In this document: positions 1-6,906 of the stretch, piece after piece | Numbering within the stretch: position 1 is the first letter of the stretch | How the letters are laid out: the number at the start of each line of letters is the position of its first letter | NCBI GenBank assembly: GCA_937892095.1 | Contig: CALAVC010000238.1 | Coordinates: forward strand, 1-8,032 | Length of the DNA: 8,032 nucleotides | Source of the DNA: an uncultured Bacteroidales bacterium | Lineage (GTDB): Bacteria > Bacteroidota > Bacteroidia > Bacteroidales > Marinilabiliaceae | Reading direction: 5' to 3' | Position numbers and translations under genes: made by a program | Notes under the pieces: model-generated | Told to the model about the DNA's origin: nothing | Databases searched by the model: none | What the model saw: only the letters and a program-made list of their open reading frames with translations

Positions 1-524
1 AGCCGTTCGAAGGAGACCCCGAAACCGGAGTTCCTGTTATTCCTCCCTTTGGTCAGGGCTGGCGCTACCACATCACCGGTCTTGCGCATAATGAGAAAGG
101 TTTTCCGATTTCTTCCGGAGGCGAGGCTTCCGGGAAACTTACCAAACGCCTTATGAGCAAGATTGAACTTGGCCGTGACGACATTGTTGATTTTGAAGCC
201 ATCGGGTGCGAGGACGCTGATCTTATCCTTGTCTGCTATGGCGGAACAGGAAGAGCCTGTCTTAAGTCCATGACCGATGCGAGAGCTGAAGGAAAGAAAG
301 TAGGAATCTTCAGGCTCAAGACCATATGGCCCTTTGCCGACCGCGAACTAAATGAGATCGCCGCAGGCAGAAAGCTCCTTGTGACAGAACATAACTACGG
401 TCAGCTTCTGCTCGAGATCCAGCGCACTGTTCGTTCTGCGTCGGATATTCTTTTCCTTGGAAATGTTGACGGAACCAACATCATGCCTGCTCAGATCTCA
501 GAAAAAATAGCGGAGGTGCTTTGA
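1..524 (+). CDS. korA: 2-oxoacid:ferredoxin oxidoreductase alpha subunit, C-terminal part (5' end outside window)
   Basis: This is the C-terminal ~173 residues of the alpha subunit of a ferredoxin-dependent 2-oxoacid oxidoreductase, a cytoplasmic enzyme that oxidatively decarboxylates 2-oxoacids to acyl-CoA and reduces ferredoxin. The frame is open from base 3, so the ATG at 153 is internal. Upstream of it the frame reads PFGQGWRYHITGLAHNEKG, the conserved segment of alpha subunits before the C-terminal domain. The later part (GGTGRACLKSM, then FRLKTIWPF and VTEHNYGQL) matches the transketolase-C-like domain that helps bind CoA. The TGA at 522-524 lies one base before the beta-subunit ATG, with a good Shine-Dalgarno (GGAGGTG, 512-518), so the two are translationally linked. 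The partner's type points to 2-oxoglutarate as substrate (KorA), but a branched-chain 2-oxoacid enzyme (VorB) is not excluded. Family call is firm, substrate moderate. Glycine codons here favour GGA (9 of 20), unlike downstream genes. Confidence 0.9.
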   Translation, partial: PFEGDPETGVPVIPPFGQGWRYHITGLAHNEKGFPISSGGEASGKLTKRLMSKIELGRDDIVDFEAIGCEDADLILVCYGGTGRACLKSMTDARAEGKKVGIFRLKTIWPFADRELNEIAAGRKLLVTEHNYGQLLLEIQRTVRSASDILFLGNVDGTNIMPAQISEKIAEVL

Positions 525-525
525 T

Positions 526-1539
526 ATGCCAAGTAAATTAGTTAACAGGTATCTGCGTGATGAAATGATGCCCCATATCTGGTGTCCGGGATGCGGCCAC
601 GGCATCATTGTCCACGATATCATCACTGCCATCGACCGCAATGAGCTGGATCCGGACAAGGTTGTTATTGTTTCAGGAATCGGCTGTTCAAGCCGTGCCG
701 CAGGATATATGGATTTCAATACGATCCACACTACTCACGGCCGTGCCATTGCGGTCGCTACCGGGATCAAGCTTTCAAAACCTGATCTTAAAGTCATAGT
801 TCTCACCGGAGACGGGGATTCCGTCGCGATCGGCGGCAACCACTTTATTCATGCAAATCGACGCAATATCGACCTCAAAATGATATTGCTCAACAACCGA
901 ATATATGGTCTTACCAAAGGTCAGTATAGCCCAACTTCGCCACGCGGATTCGTCAGCAAGTCGTCGCCCTATGGCACTGTCGAAGATCCTTTCCGTCCTG
1001 CAGAGCTGTGCTTTGGTGCTCGAGGACATTTCTTCGCTCGTGCCGTAGCCTCCGACTCCAATGGCACTGTCGACATCCTCAAAGAAGCCTACAAGCACAA
1101 GGGTGCAGCAGTGTGCGAAATACTGCAAAATTGTGTCATCTTCAACAACGGCACTCACGATAGTGTCTATAACAACGAAGGGCGTAAGAAAAATGCAATC
1201 TACGTTCGTCATGGGCAACCACTCGTCTTCGGCGAAGACAACGAGTTCGGTCTCGTGCAAGAAGGCTTCGGTCTCAAGGTTGTCAAGATTGGCGAAAATG
1301 GTGTAACCCTTTCCGACATCCTTGTTCACGATGCTCACTGTGAAGACAATACACTCCAACTAAAGCTCGCACTCATGGAGGGTCCTGATTTCCCCATTGC
1401 GCTCGGTGTCATTCGCGATGTCGAAGCTCCCACCTACAACGATGCTGTTTGGGCTCAGTTAGACGAGGTGAGCGCAGCAAAGAAATATCACAACTTTGCC
1501 GAGCTCCTCGAAACTAACGACATTTGGGAGGTAAAATAA
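526..1539 (+). CDS. korB: 2-oxoacid:ferredoxin oxidoreductase beta subunit (thiamine diphosphate-binding)
   Basis: A 337-residue cytoplasmic subunit that carries thiamine diphosphate and an Fe-S cluster and pairs with the alpha subunit encoded just upstream. Visible motifs in order: WCPGCGHG (19-26) with the CxxC cluster ligands C20 and C23; SGIGCSSR (50-57) with C54; THGRA (70-74), the alpha/beta-family substrate-side loop; TGDGD (94-98) followed by LNN (122-124), the Mg-ThDP motif; YGLTKGQYSPTS (127-138); and ILQNC (199-203) with C203, the expected fourth cluster ligand. The length fits KorB-like beta subunits, which are longer than the usual ~250-residue VorA type. This supports 2-oxoglutarate:ferredoxin oxidoreductase, but the substrate is inferred. 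Start ATG 526 is set by the Shine-Dalgarno at 512-518. The gene ends in TAA just before a strong terminator, so it closes the operon. Glycine codon use changes abruptly near residue 125 (see findings). Confidence 0.95.
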   Translation: MPSKLVNRYLRDEMMPHIWCPGCGHGIIVHDIITAIDRNELDPDKVVIVSGIGCSSRAAGYMDFNTIHTTHGRAIAVATGIKLSKPDLKVIVLTGDGDSVAIGGNHFIHANRRNIDLKMILLNNRIYGLTKGQYSPTSPRGFVSKSSPYGTVEDPFRPAELCFGARGHFFARAVASDSNGTVDILKEAYKHKGAAVCEILQNCVIFNNGTHDSVYNNEGRKKNAIYVRHGQPLVFGEDNEFGLVQEGFGLKVVKIGENGVTLSDILVHDAHCEDNTLQLKLALMEGPDFPIALGVIRDVEAPTYNDAVWAQLDEVSAAKKYHNFAELLETNDIWEVK

Positions 1540-1564
1540 ATACACACTCCAAGTTCAATAGTCT

Positions 1565-1597
1565 ACTCCAACAAATAACTTATTTGTTGGAGTTTTT
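1565..1597 (+). terminator. Rho-independent terminator of the oxidoreductase operon
   Basis: A perfect 13-bp inverted repeat (1565-1577 pairing with 1581-1593) encloses a 3-nt ACT loop, and the 3' arm continues into a T run through 1597. It begins 25 nt after the beta-subunit stop codon. The stem is GC-poor at the loop end and stronger at the base. It separates the metabolic operon from the envelope genes downstream. Confidence 0.9.
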
Positions 1598-1746
1598 ACG
1601 TATTCTGTTGTTTCAACGTCTAATTAACTGATTCTCATAGCTATAAACATCTCTTTCAACACTATATGGCACCCTCGCTATGCATTCTTTCATTGTTATA
1701 ATTGCAACTTTCGTTGAAAAAGTACTGAAATTTGATGCCGTTTTTG

Positions 1747-1754
1747 TTTCTTTG
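1747..1754 (+). promoter_or_regulatory. Candidate Bacteroidota -7 promoter element (TTTCTTTG)
   Basis: TTTCTTTG followed by CA resembles the Bacteroidota sigma-ABfr -7 consensus TAnnTTTG, differing only in the second base. It lies about 50 nt before the DUF4270 gene, after the upstream terminator and in the AT-rich intergenic stretch where a promoter is needed. No well-spaced -33 TTG/TTTG partner was found: the TTTG at 1731-1734 is too close and the TTG at 1714-1716 too far. The assignment rests on the -7 element and position. Initiation would fall near 1760. Confidence 0.4.
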
Positions 1755-1769
1755 CACTCCGAAAGCCAT

Positions 1770-1788
1770 CGAACGATTAGCTCGTTCG
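1770..1788 (+). promoter_or_regulatory. Small inverted repeat in the leader of the DUF4270 operon
   Basis: CGAACGA (1770-1776) and TCGTTCG (1782-1788) are a perfect 7-bp inverted repeat around a 5-nt spacer, ending 17 nt before the ATG at 1806. There is no T run, so it is not an intrinsic terminator. It could be an RNA hairpin in the 5' UTR affecting translation or stability, or a dyad operator. It would be transcribed if the promoter candidate at 1747 is real. A 7-bp dyad can also arise by chance. Confidence 0.35.
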
Positions 1789-1805
1789 TGGTCAAAGCAC
1801 ACTAA

Positions 1806-3176
1806 ATGACTAAATTACGTAGTATACTCTGTAGTCTCGCCACGCTTATCTTCTGTCTGACGTCCTGCACCAGCAGCGACCTCTCTCTCTCGTCAGACTT
1901 TGCCGACAGCAAGACCTATGCCACTTGCATGTCGAATATGAACATCGAGCTATCCACATTCAAAATGGACTCTGTGCAGACCTCCGACCAAAATATCATT
2001 TGGGTCGGTAAGGTCACCAAACCAGTCCTTGGCGACATTCATAGCGAATCTTATTTTCGTGTTACCGAACCTCTTTATGGCGGTGTGCGATATTATAGTT
2101 GGCTTCAATCCGAGAAAGAAATATATGACTCTGTGTGTATCGTTTTGCGCCACACGGGCGACTATCAAGGCGACACGACCAAAGCCATTGAACTCGACGT
2201 CCGTCTGCTCAGCAAACGACTCGAATTCGATAAAACCGATTATGGAGCCAAAGAAACTGCTTTCTACGATTGTCGCGAGTTCCCCGATAGCATCTCTATA
2301 GGTACGTTCCGCTTCGTGCCACGTCCGCACACACTTCCGCGTGTACGCTATCGCCTTAGCGACGAATGGGGTAGGAAGTTTGTGGAGTTTATAAAAGAAG
2401 CCAAAAACTACACGGCTGACGCTCAGACACAACGCTTCAATAGCTACATACCTGGCGTTAAAATTCAGGCAGCCGAAGGTTCCGACCCACAAGCTCTGCT
2501 TGCTTTCCGTGCCGACTCTGCTCAGATTGTCATTCATAGCCACATACGTGGCATGGTACAACATCGTATCGAACGTTCGCTCCGACTCACCGATAGCAAC
2601 CTGCAGTTCAATCACATCTGGACTGAAAACATCACCAAACCATATGACAAACTCGTAAGAAGGCTCGATAATGTAACAGAAAGTGAGGGTGGGGGACATT
2701 CTGTTCTTTTCGAAGGTCTTGGCTACTACACTCGTGTCAATTTCCCCAAAGACGAACTGCTTGAACTCAACGGATACTACGGACATATCGTGCGTGCTAT
2801 CCTTAAGTTGCGACCAGAAAAGGGTAGTTACGACAGGCGCGAGATAAAAAATTTCCGCACCGTCTATCTCTACGAAATCAACGAAAACAACGTCCTCGGC
2901 AATCAACTGTATTCTGTCTCTGGCACCGCTTCAAGTGCTACGCTCTACTTCAACGCTCTCGCCCTCGAAGAGTCTTACTACGCCATCGACGTTACATATT
3001 ACCTCAATACGCTACTCTCTTCCGACGACATAAAAGAAGGTCAAGGCATTGTCGTCATGTGGCAAAATGGTATGCTACCGACCAACTACAACTTTATGCT
3101 CTTCAGTGGACACAGTAAAGAACTCTTTAAGTCTGAGCTGGAAATTTACTACTATGACTACAACCGCATCTATTAG
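1806..3176 (+). CDS. DUF4270 family outer-membrane lipoprotein
   Basis: A 456-residue exported lipoprotein. The N-terminus has K3/R5, a hydrophobic core and a lipobox LTSC with the lipidated cysteine at C21, so the mature protein is predicted to be membrane-anchored. The body resembles Bacteroidota DUF4270 proteins. Recognisable landmarks are YDSVCIVLRHTGDYQGD (107-123), the RLLSKRLEF stretch (133-141) and the YIPGVKI motif (214-220), which is the family's 'pGlyI' region. Length is normal for the family, whose biochemical role is unknown. ATG 1806 is the only start that gives an intact signal peptide. No Shine-Dalgarno is visible, as is usual in this phylum. The last 23 nt overlap the start of the next gene, which argues for co-transcription and coupled translation. 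Family call is from pattern recognition and should be confirmed with the Pfam profile. Confidence 0.82.
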   Translation: MTKLRSILCSLATLIFCLTSCTSSDLSLSSDFADSKTYATCMSNMNIELSTFKMDSVQTSDQNIIWVGKVTKPVLGDIHSESYFRVTEPLYGGVRYYSWLQSEKEIYDSVCIVLRHTGDYQGDTTKAIELDVRLLSKRLEFDKTDYGAKETAFYDCREFPDSISIGTFRFVPRPHTLPRVRYRLSDEWGRKFVEFIKEAKNYTADAQTQRFNSYIPGVKIQAAEGSDPQALLAFRADSAQIVIHSHIRGMVQHRIERSLRLTDSNLQFNHIWTENITKPYDKLVRRLDNVTESEGGGHSVLFEGLGYYTRVNFPKDELLELNGYYGHIVRAILKLRPEKGSYDRREIKNFRTVYLYEINENNVLGNQLYSVSGTASSATLYFNALALEESYYAIDVTYYLNTLLSSDDIKEGQGIVVMWQNGMLPTNYNFMLFSGHSKELFKSELEIYYYDYNRIY

Positions 3177-4536
3177 GAATTTCATCATAGCTCTTTTCGT
3201 CTGTTCTTTTGCCACAGTTGAGATGTGTGCGCAAAACAGCACAGCCTCGCCTTATTCAATGTTCGGCGTAGGCATGCCAGCCCATAAGGAAGATGCCGTC
3301 TCTGCAGGCATGGGGCACGCCTCAATAGCTCTTGCTCCAAGTCAGTGGCTCAACGTTGGCAATCCAGCAGGCATCAACAACTTAGACACACTTTCGTTCT
3401 ACCTCAACTTCCAGTTACAAGGTTTCTATGCTCGCAATGAGACACTTAGTAACTACGATGGACAAAGCGTCTACTCTGGCAATATAGATGGCATAGCCAT
3501 GGGCTTTCGAGCTCGTCATTGGCTCGCTTTTTGCTTTGGCTATGCTCCGCAAACGTCTGTAGGCTATCGTTTCTACGACACTCGCAACATCGCTGGTAGT
3601 ACCTCCAACTACAACGTTCGTTATACGGGCAGTGGCGGACTTCAACAGGCCTATTTCACTATGGCTTTTACCGCATTCCGTCGACTTAGTTTGGGCGCAA
3701 GTTTCAATGTCTCGTGGGGATCTATCAAGCGTCAAGAGACTGCTCTATTTTCCGAGCTCGGCGGCGAAGACATCTACAATAAGCAGAAGTACACCCTCAA
3801 TAACGTCAACTACGAACTTGGTGCGCAATTCTACCAACCCATCGGACAAAACAACTTCCGCATAGGTGTCGTCTTCTCCAACAAGCGACATCTATATCAC
3901 TCCTACGACCACGATGTTAGCAACGACATCTCCAGCAGCCTAATGCACGACGACGACAGTCAGCTAAACGGAGAGTTTTACCTCCCTCGAACCTATGGCT
4001 TTGGCTTTAGCTATAATCGTCGCAAGTTCACTGCCGCCATCGACTATCGTAAGACCGAGTGGGCTAAGACCGACAATATAAAGTTCTCTGAGTATGTCAA
4101 CTTCCGCAACAACTACTCCATAGGCGGTGGTGTGCAATATCAAGCAGGCAAACTTGGCGACCCATTTTACAAGCGTATACAATATCGTGCTGGCTACTAC
4201 TATCGCACGTCGTACCTCGATATGCGGACTGGAGTTATTGCCATACCTAACGTTACCGATGGCTACTACACCGATGGTGGCGTATTCGTTCCCAACAATG
4301 GTAGCAAAAGCTATTTTTACTACGACACAGGTCTTAGCGACCATATACTCGACGAGCATACATTCACACTCGGTCTAACCGTCCCTGTGGGACGCTCTGC
4401 CAACGTCCTCTCATTGTCTTTCGAACACATGGAGCGTGGCACCTACGCTCATGGACTAATCTACGAAAAATATAACACTATCAAACTTGCTTTCACTGTC
4501 CACGAAACGTGGTTCATGAGGTCTAAGTTCGACTAA
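3154..4536 (+). CDS. Outer-membrane beta-barrel protein, OmpP1/FadL-like Bacteroidota family
   Basis: A 460-residue predicted outer-membrane barrel. ATG 3154 is chosen because it directly precedes a signal peptide (R8, hydrophobic IIALFVCSFA, likely cleavage near C25-A26-Q27). The frame is open further upstream, but there it only covers the 3' end of the preceding gene. The mature protein starts with SPYSMFGVG (32-40), then a SAGMGHASIAL segment and NPAGINNLDTLSFYLN (70-85). This layout is typical of a Bacteroidota family related to FadL/OmpP1, whose members start with SPYSRYG and a NPA motif. The rest is rich in alternating aromatic/polar strands (repeated YY, YR, FN pairs), and the C-terminus ends HETWFMRSKFD (450-460), matching the family's terminal FNE-WF signature. 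Its 23-nt overlap with the lipoprotein gene suggests the two products act together. It could form a channel or a scaffold. No substrate can be inferred. Confidence 0.8.
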   Translation: MTTTASIRNFIIALFVCSFATVEMCAQNSTASPYSMFGVGMPAHKEDAVSAGMGHASIALAPSQWLNVGNPAGINNLDTLSFYLNFQLQGFYARNETLSNYDGQSVYSGNIDGIAMGFRARHWLAFCFGYAPQTSVGYRFYDTRNIAGSTSNYNVRYTGSGGLQQAYFTMAFTAFRRLSLGASFNVSWGSIKRQETALFSELGGEDIYNKQKYTLNNVNYELGAQFYQPIGQNNFRIGVVFSNKRHLYHSYDHDVSNDISSSLMHDDDSQLNGEFYLPRTYGFGFSYNRRKFTAAIDYRKTEWAKTDNIKFSEYVNFRNNYSIGGGVQYQAGKLGDPFYKRIQYRAGYYYRTSYLDMRTGVIAIPNVTDGYYTDGGVFVPNNGSKSYFYYDTGLSDHILDEHTFTLGLTVPVGRSANVLSLSFEHMERGTYAHGLIYEKYNTIKLAFTVHETWFMRSKFD

Positions 4537-4587
4537 TAAACAATTTGAAACATCATACTTTTACCCCGAAAAACATACAATTATAAT

Positions 4588-5769
4588 ATGACAAGACAAT
4601 TTGCATACTCAATGGTGGCTATGGCCATTGCCGGACTTGCGCTCGGCACTACGGCTTGCGAAGACGAAGACACCGAAGATTTGCAGGGCAACTGGTACAA
4701 TACCGAAGCAGAATATCCTGGCGTCGTACGTGGCGGTGCCGTCAGTTTTAAGATAGAAAAAGACGGTAAGGAATATGTCCTCGTTGGCACAGGTGCTAAC
4801 ACCAATAAGACCGTCGAACGCGAACGCTTCCGCGATTTTTATCATGTTAGTCTCGATAATGCCAACACTCAATTGCCCACGTGGTCTGTAGCTTGGTCCG
4901 ATACCTCTTCATATAAGAACGATTTCGTAGTTGGTGGTGTCCGTCCTATGCCTTCCGAGGCAGCTGCTCGTAATGGCGCAGTCGCTTTCACTCTCAATGG
5001 CAAAGGTTACGTTGGTCTTGGCTACGATGGCACTCACTATCTTAACGACTTTTGGGAATATAACCCCGAGGACAACTCTTGGAGTAAGGTAGCTGCCGAC
5101 TATCCCGACTCTCTCCGTTTCGCTGTCGCCTTTGTTATCGACAACGTAGCATACGTTGGCACGGGCGAAGACTACGACTACAACTACGTCAACAAATTCT
5201 ATAAATTCGATGGCACTAAGTGGGAAGCCGTTGCCACCAAGAAAACAAAAGTTTCGCAAGCATCTGCTTTCACTTGTGTAGCATCCGATGGTCTCGAATA
5301 TGGCTACGTCGTAGGTGGCAAGGGTACAGATGGAGCTTCCTACATGCTCGAACGCTACGACCCACGCAACAACACGTGGACAACCATGAACTACACCAAG
5401 GACCACTCGCGCAACGACTTCGACGACAACTACACCCTTTCGTCCTATGGTCATACGGTATTTGTCCTCTATCCCGAGGACCCATATCAATGTCGTGTCT
5501 ATCTTACCACTGGTGGCGCGTCCAGTGCTGCAGGCAAGGCCACATGGGAATATTTCCCTGCCTACGACTATTGGGTTCAGCGCACGGCTTTTGAAGGTAG
5601 TTCTCGTAAGTTTGCCGTCTCTTTCACCCTACGCGATCGTAGCGGAAAAGACCATGGTTTTGTCTCAACTGGTACCACTGGCGACATGACCATCTCTGGA
5701 AGCAGCGCAAGTTTCTATGGCGACACTTGGCTCTTCAACCCCAACGCTCCCTACGAATACAGAGACTAA
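4588..5769 (+). CDS. Kelch-type beta-propeller lipoprotein
   Basis: A 393-residue exported lipoprotein. The N-terminus has R3, a hydrophobic stretch and GTTAC with the probable lipidated Cys at C24, followed at once by EDEDTED. Such an acidic tract after the cysteine resembles the Bacteroidota surface-export signal for lipoproteins, so surface exposure is plausible. The rest can be read as six Kelch-like blades, at about 47-103, 128-168, 177-215, 226-267, 288-334 and 340-393. Typical units are GGA-V-F, G-G-YVGLG, then DFWEYNPEDNSW (154-165) and RYDPRNNTW (257-264), with the spaced Tyr and Trp of Kelch repeats. A closed six-bladed propeller is inferred. It follows the barrel gene by 51 nt with no terminator between, so it likely shares the transcript. 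Family relatives include sialate mutarotases (NanM), but no catalytic assignment is justified. There is no T9SS C-terminal domain. Confidence 0.85.
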   Translation: MTRQFAYSMVAMAIAGLALGTTACEDEDTEDLQGNWYNTEAEYPGVVRGGAVSFKIEKDGKEYVLVGTGANTNKTVERERFRDFYHVSLDNANTQLPTWSVAWSDTSSYKNDFVVGGVRPMPSEAAARNGAVAFTLNGKGYVGLGYDGTHYLNDFWEYNPEDNSWSKVAADYPDSLRFAVAFVIDNVAYVGTGEDYDYNYVNKFYKFDGTKWEAVATKKTKVSQASAFTCVASDGLEYGYVVGGKGTDGASYMLERYDPRNNTWTTMNYTKDHSRNDFDDNYTLSSYGHTVFVLYPEDPYQCRVYLTTGGASSAAGKATWEYFPAYDYWVQRTAFEGSSRKFAVSFTLRDRSGKDHGFVSTGTTGDMTISGSSASFYGDTWLFNPNAPYEYRD

Positions 5770-5804
5770 TACACGGTCGCTCTGTATAAAATCCACATAA
5801 ACGG

Positions 5805-5850
5805 AAAGAACCAACTGACCGAACTAATACACAAGGTCATTTGGTTCTTT
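5805..5850 (+). terminator. Long stem-loop between the Kelch gene and the kinase gene; probable terminator or attenuator
   Basis: Bases 5805-5814 (AAAGAACCAA) pair perfectly with 5841-5850 (TTGGTTCTTT). After one mismatch, TGACC (5816-5820) pairs with GGTCA (5835-5839), leaving a 14-nt loop. The 3' side runs into TCTTC and then ATTT, a weak, interrupted U tract. It starts 35 nt after the Kelch stop codon and ends 20 nt before the kinase ATG. It probably ends the envelope transcript, perhaps incompletely. It could also act as a leader structure for the kinase gene. Confidence 0.65.
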
Positions 5851-5870
5851 TCTTCATTTAAGATATTTAT

Positions 5871-6887
5871 ATGTCTTTCTCTGCCGACACTAAGCAACGA
5901 CTTGTCCAAGTCATCATCTTCGTAGGCTTTGTCGTAATCTTTGCCTCACCAATGCTCTTACGACCCACTGTGCATTTTTTGCCCGTAGTCGTCAAGACCG
6001 CTATCGTCTGTGGCATATCGTTTGGTATAAATGCACTTTGGCTTCTTCCGCGCTACCTTTTTCGTGGTCGCTATGGAGCCTACATCCTCGGAGCTCTGCT
6101 GACCATTGTCTGTGTCTTGTCGCTAATGTATGTCTTGTCAAGTTGGCACGAAGACGACAATGCGCTTCGCTATCCGTACAGACATGTGCCCTTTGAATGG
6201 CTCTTGCCTCTTGTCGGCATGTTCTTTGTCAGCACACTCTACGGCTATTATCTTCGCGAACGCGATACGCACAGCCGCGAAATCGATCTCACGCACCAAA
6301 ATATTGAGTTCGAAATGAAGTTTCTCAAGTCGCAAATAAACCCTCATTTCCTATTCAATGCACTCAACAATATCTATGCCCTTTCGGTCATCAAGTCCGA
6401 GCGCACCCCAGATATGATTCTTATGCTCTCCGACATGCTCCGTTTCACGCTCTACGACTCTGAAAGCAAAAAAGTGAAACTAAAACGTGAGATTGAGTAC
6501 ATAAGCAATTACATCGAGTTTCAAAAGCTCAAAACCGACACCGACCTCAATATAAAAATGGATGCCTCTGGTTGCAATCAAGAGTTTATGATTGAGCCAA
6601 TGCTTCTCATCCCGTTCATCGAAAACAGCTTTAAGCATGGCAACATTGACAACCCCAAACGCGGGTGGCTACAGGTCGAGGTCAAAACTTTTGGTCCCAT
6701 GCTCATCTTCAACGTCCGAAACTCTCTACCATCAATAGCCATTAACAAAGACGTCGTTGGTGGCATCGGAGTCGAAAACGTCCGCAAACGTCTCGACATT
6801 CTCTATCCAGGTCGCTACGAAATGAACATCATTACAACCGAAACAGAGTTTAGTGTTTACCTCAAAATAGATACTTTTGTATCCTAA
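5871..6887 (+). CDS. LytS/YehU-type sensor histidine kinase
   Basis: A 338-residue inner-membrane sensor kinase of the His_kinase (PF06580) family, expected to phosphorylate the LytTR regulator encoded next. Four hydrophobic segments lie at about 11-29, 37-58, 69-90 and 109-127, with no large periplasmic domain, so any signal is probably sensed in or near the membrane. A short helical linker (about 128-150) leads to the phosphoacceptor motif QINPHFLFN (155-163, His159). The ATP-binding half shows the N-box PFIENSFKHG (248-257, Asn252) and the G-box GGIGVENVRKRL (297-308). All key residues are present and the length is normal for short Bacteroidota members. The start ATG 5871 follows a T-rich leader and the stem-loop at 5805-5850, so the gene may be transcribed separately from, or by partial read-through of, the upstream envelope operon. 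The stimulus is unknown. Confidence 0.95.
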   Translation: MSFSADTKQRLVQVIIFVGFVVIFASPMLLRPTVHFLPVVVKTAIVCGISFGINALWLLPRYLFRGRYGAYILGALLTIVCVLSLMYVLSSWHEDDNALRYPYRHVPFEWLLPLVGMFFVSTLYGYYLRERDTHSREIDLTHQNIEFEMKFLKSQINPHFLFNALNNIYALSVIKSERTPDMILMLSDMLRFTLYDSESKKVKLKREIEYISNYIEFQKLKTDTDLNIKMDASGCNQEFMIEPMLLIPFIENSFKHGNIDNPKRGWLQVEVKTFGPMLIFNVRNSLPSIAINKDVVGGIGVENVRKRLDILYPGRYEMNIITTETEFSVYLKIDTFVS

Positions 6888-6906
6888 CCTAAAGTCGAGA
6901 AAGCCT

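Noticed and set aside
775..1359. A 194-codon minus-strand open frame inside the beta-subunit gene
   Set aside because: The plus strand encodes a conserved enzyme with all its motifs; the antisense frame is in register and shows no domain.
1613..1795. A 60-codon minus-strand open frame in the intergenic leader
   Set aside because: No ribosome-binding site, no family resemblance, and it covers the likely promoter and leader of the DUF4270 operon.
1950..2906. A 318-codon minus-strand open frame inside the DUF4270 gene
   Set aside because: It is codon-register antisense to a recognisable lipoprotein gene, has no upstream signals and no recognisable domain, and is explained by scarcity of TTA/CTA/TCA in the sense gene.
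3049..3153. An upstream in-frame start for the barrel protein that would add 35 residues
   Set aside because: It would overlap the DUF4270 gene by 128 nt and bury the signal peptide internally; ATG 3154 places the signal peptide at the N-terminus.
4556..4563. TACTTTTA, a possible -7 promoter element before the Kelch gene
   Set aside because: The final G of the consensus is missing and the nearest TTTG (4544-4547) is too close for a -33 box; the gene is more simply the third gene of the operon.
4909..5490. A 193-codon minus-strand open frame inside the Kelch gene
   Set aside because: In-register shadow of a clear Kelch-repeat protein; its valine-rich low-complexity translation is what antisense of Asn/Asp/Tyr-rich codons gives.
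6877..6906. An upstream TTG start for the response regulator
   Set aside because: It would add ten residues before the receiver domain and overlap the kinase; ATG 6907 gives the normal receiver N-terminus.
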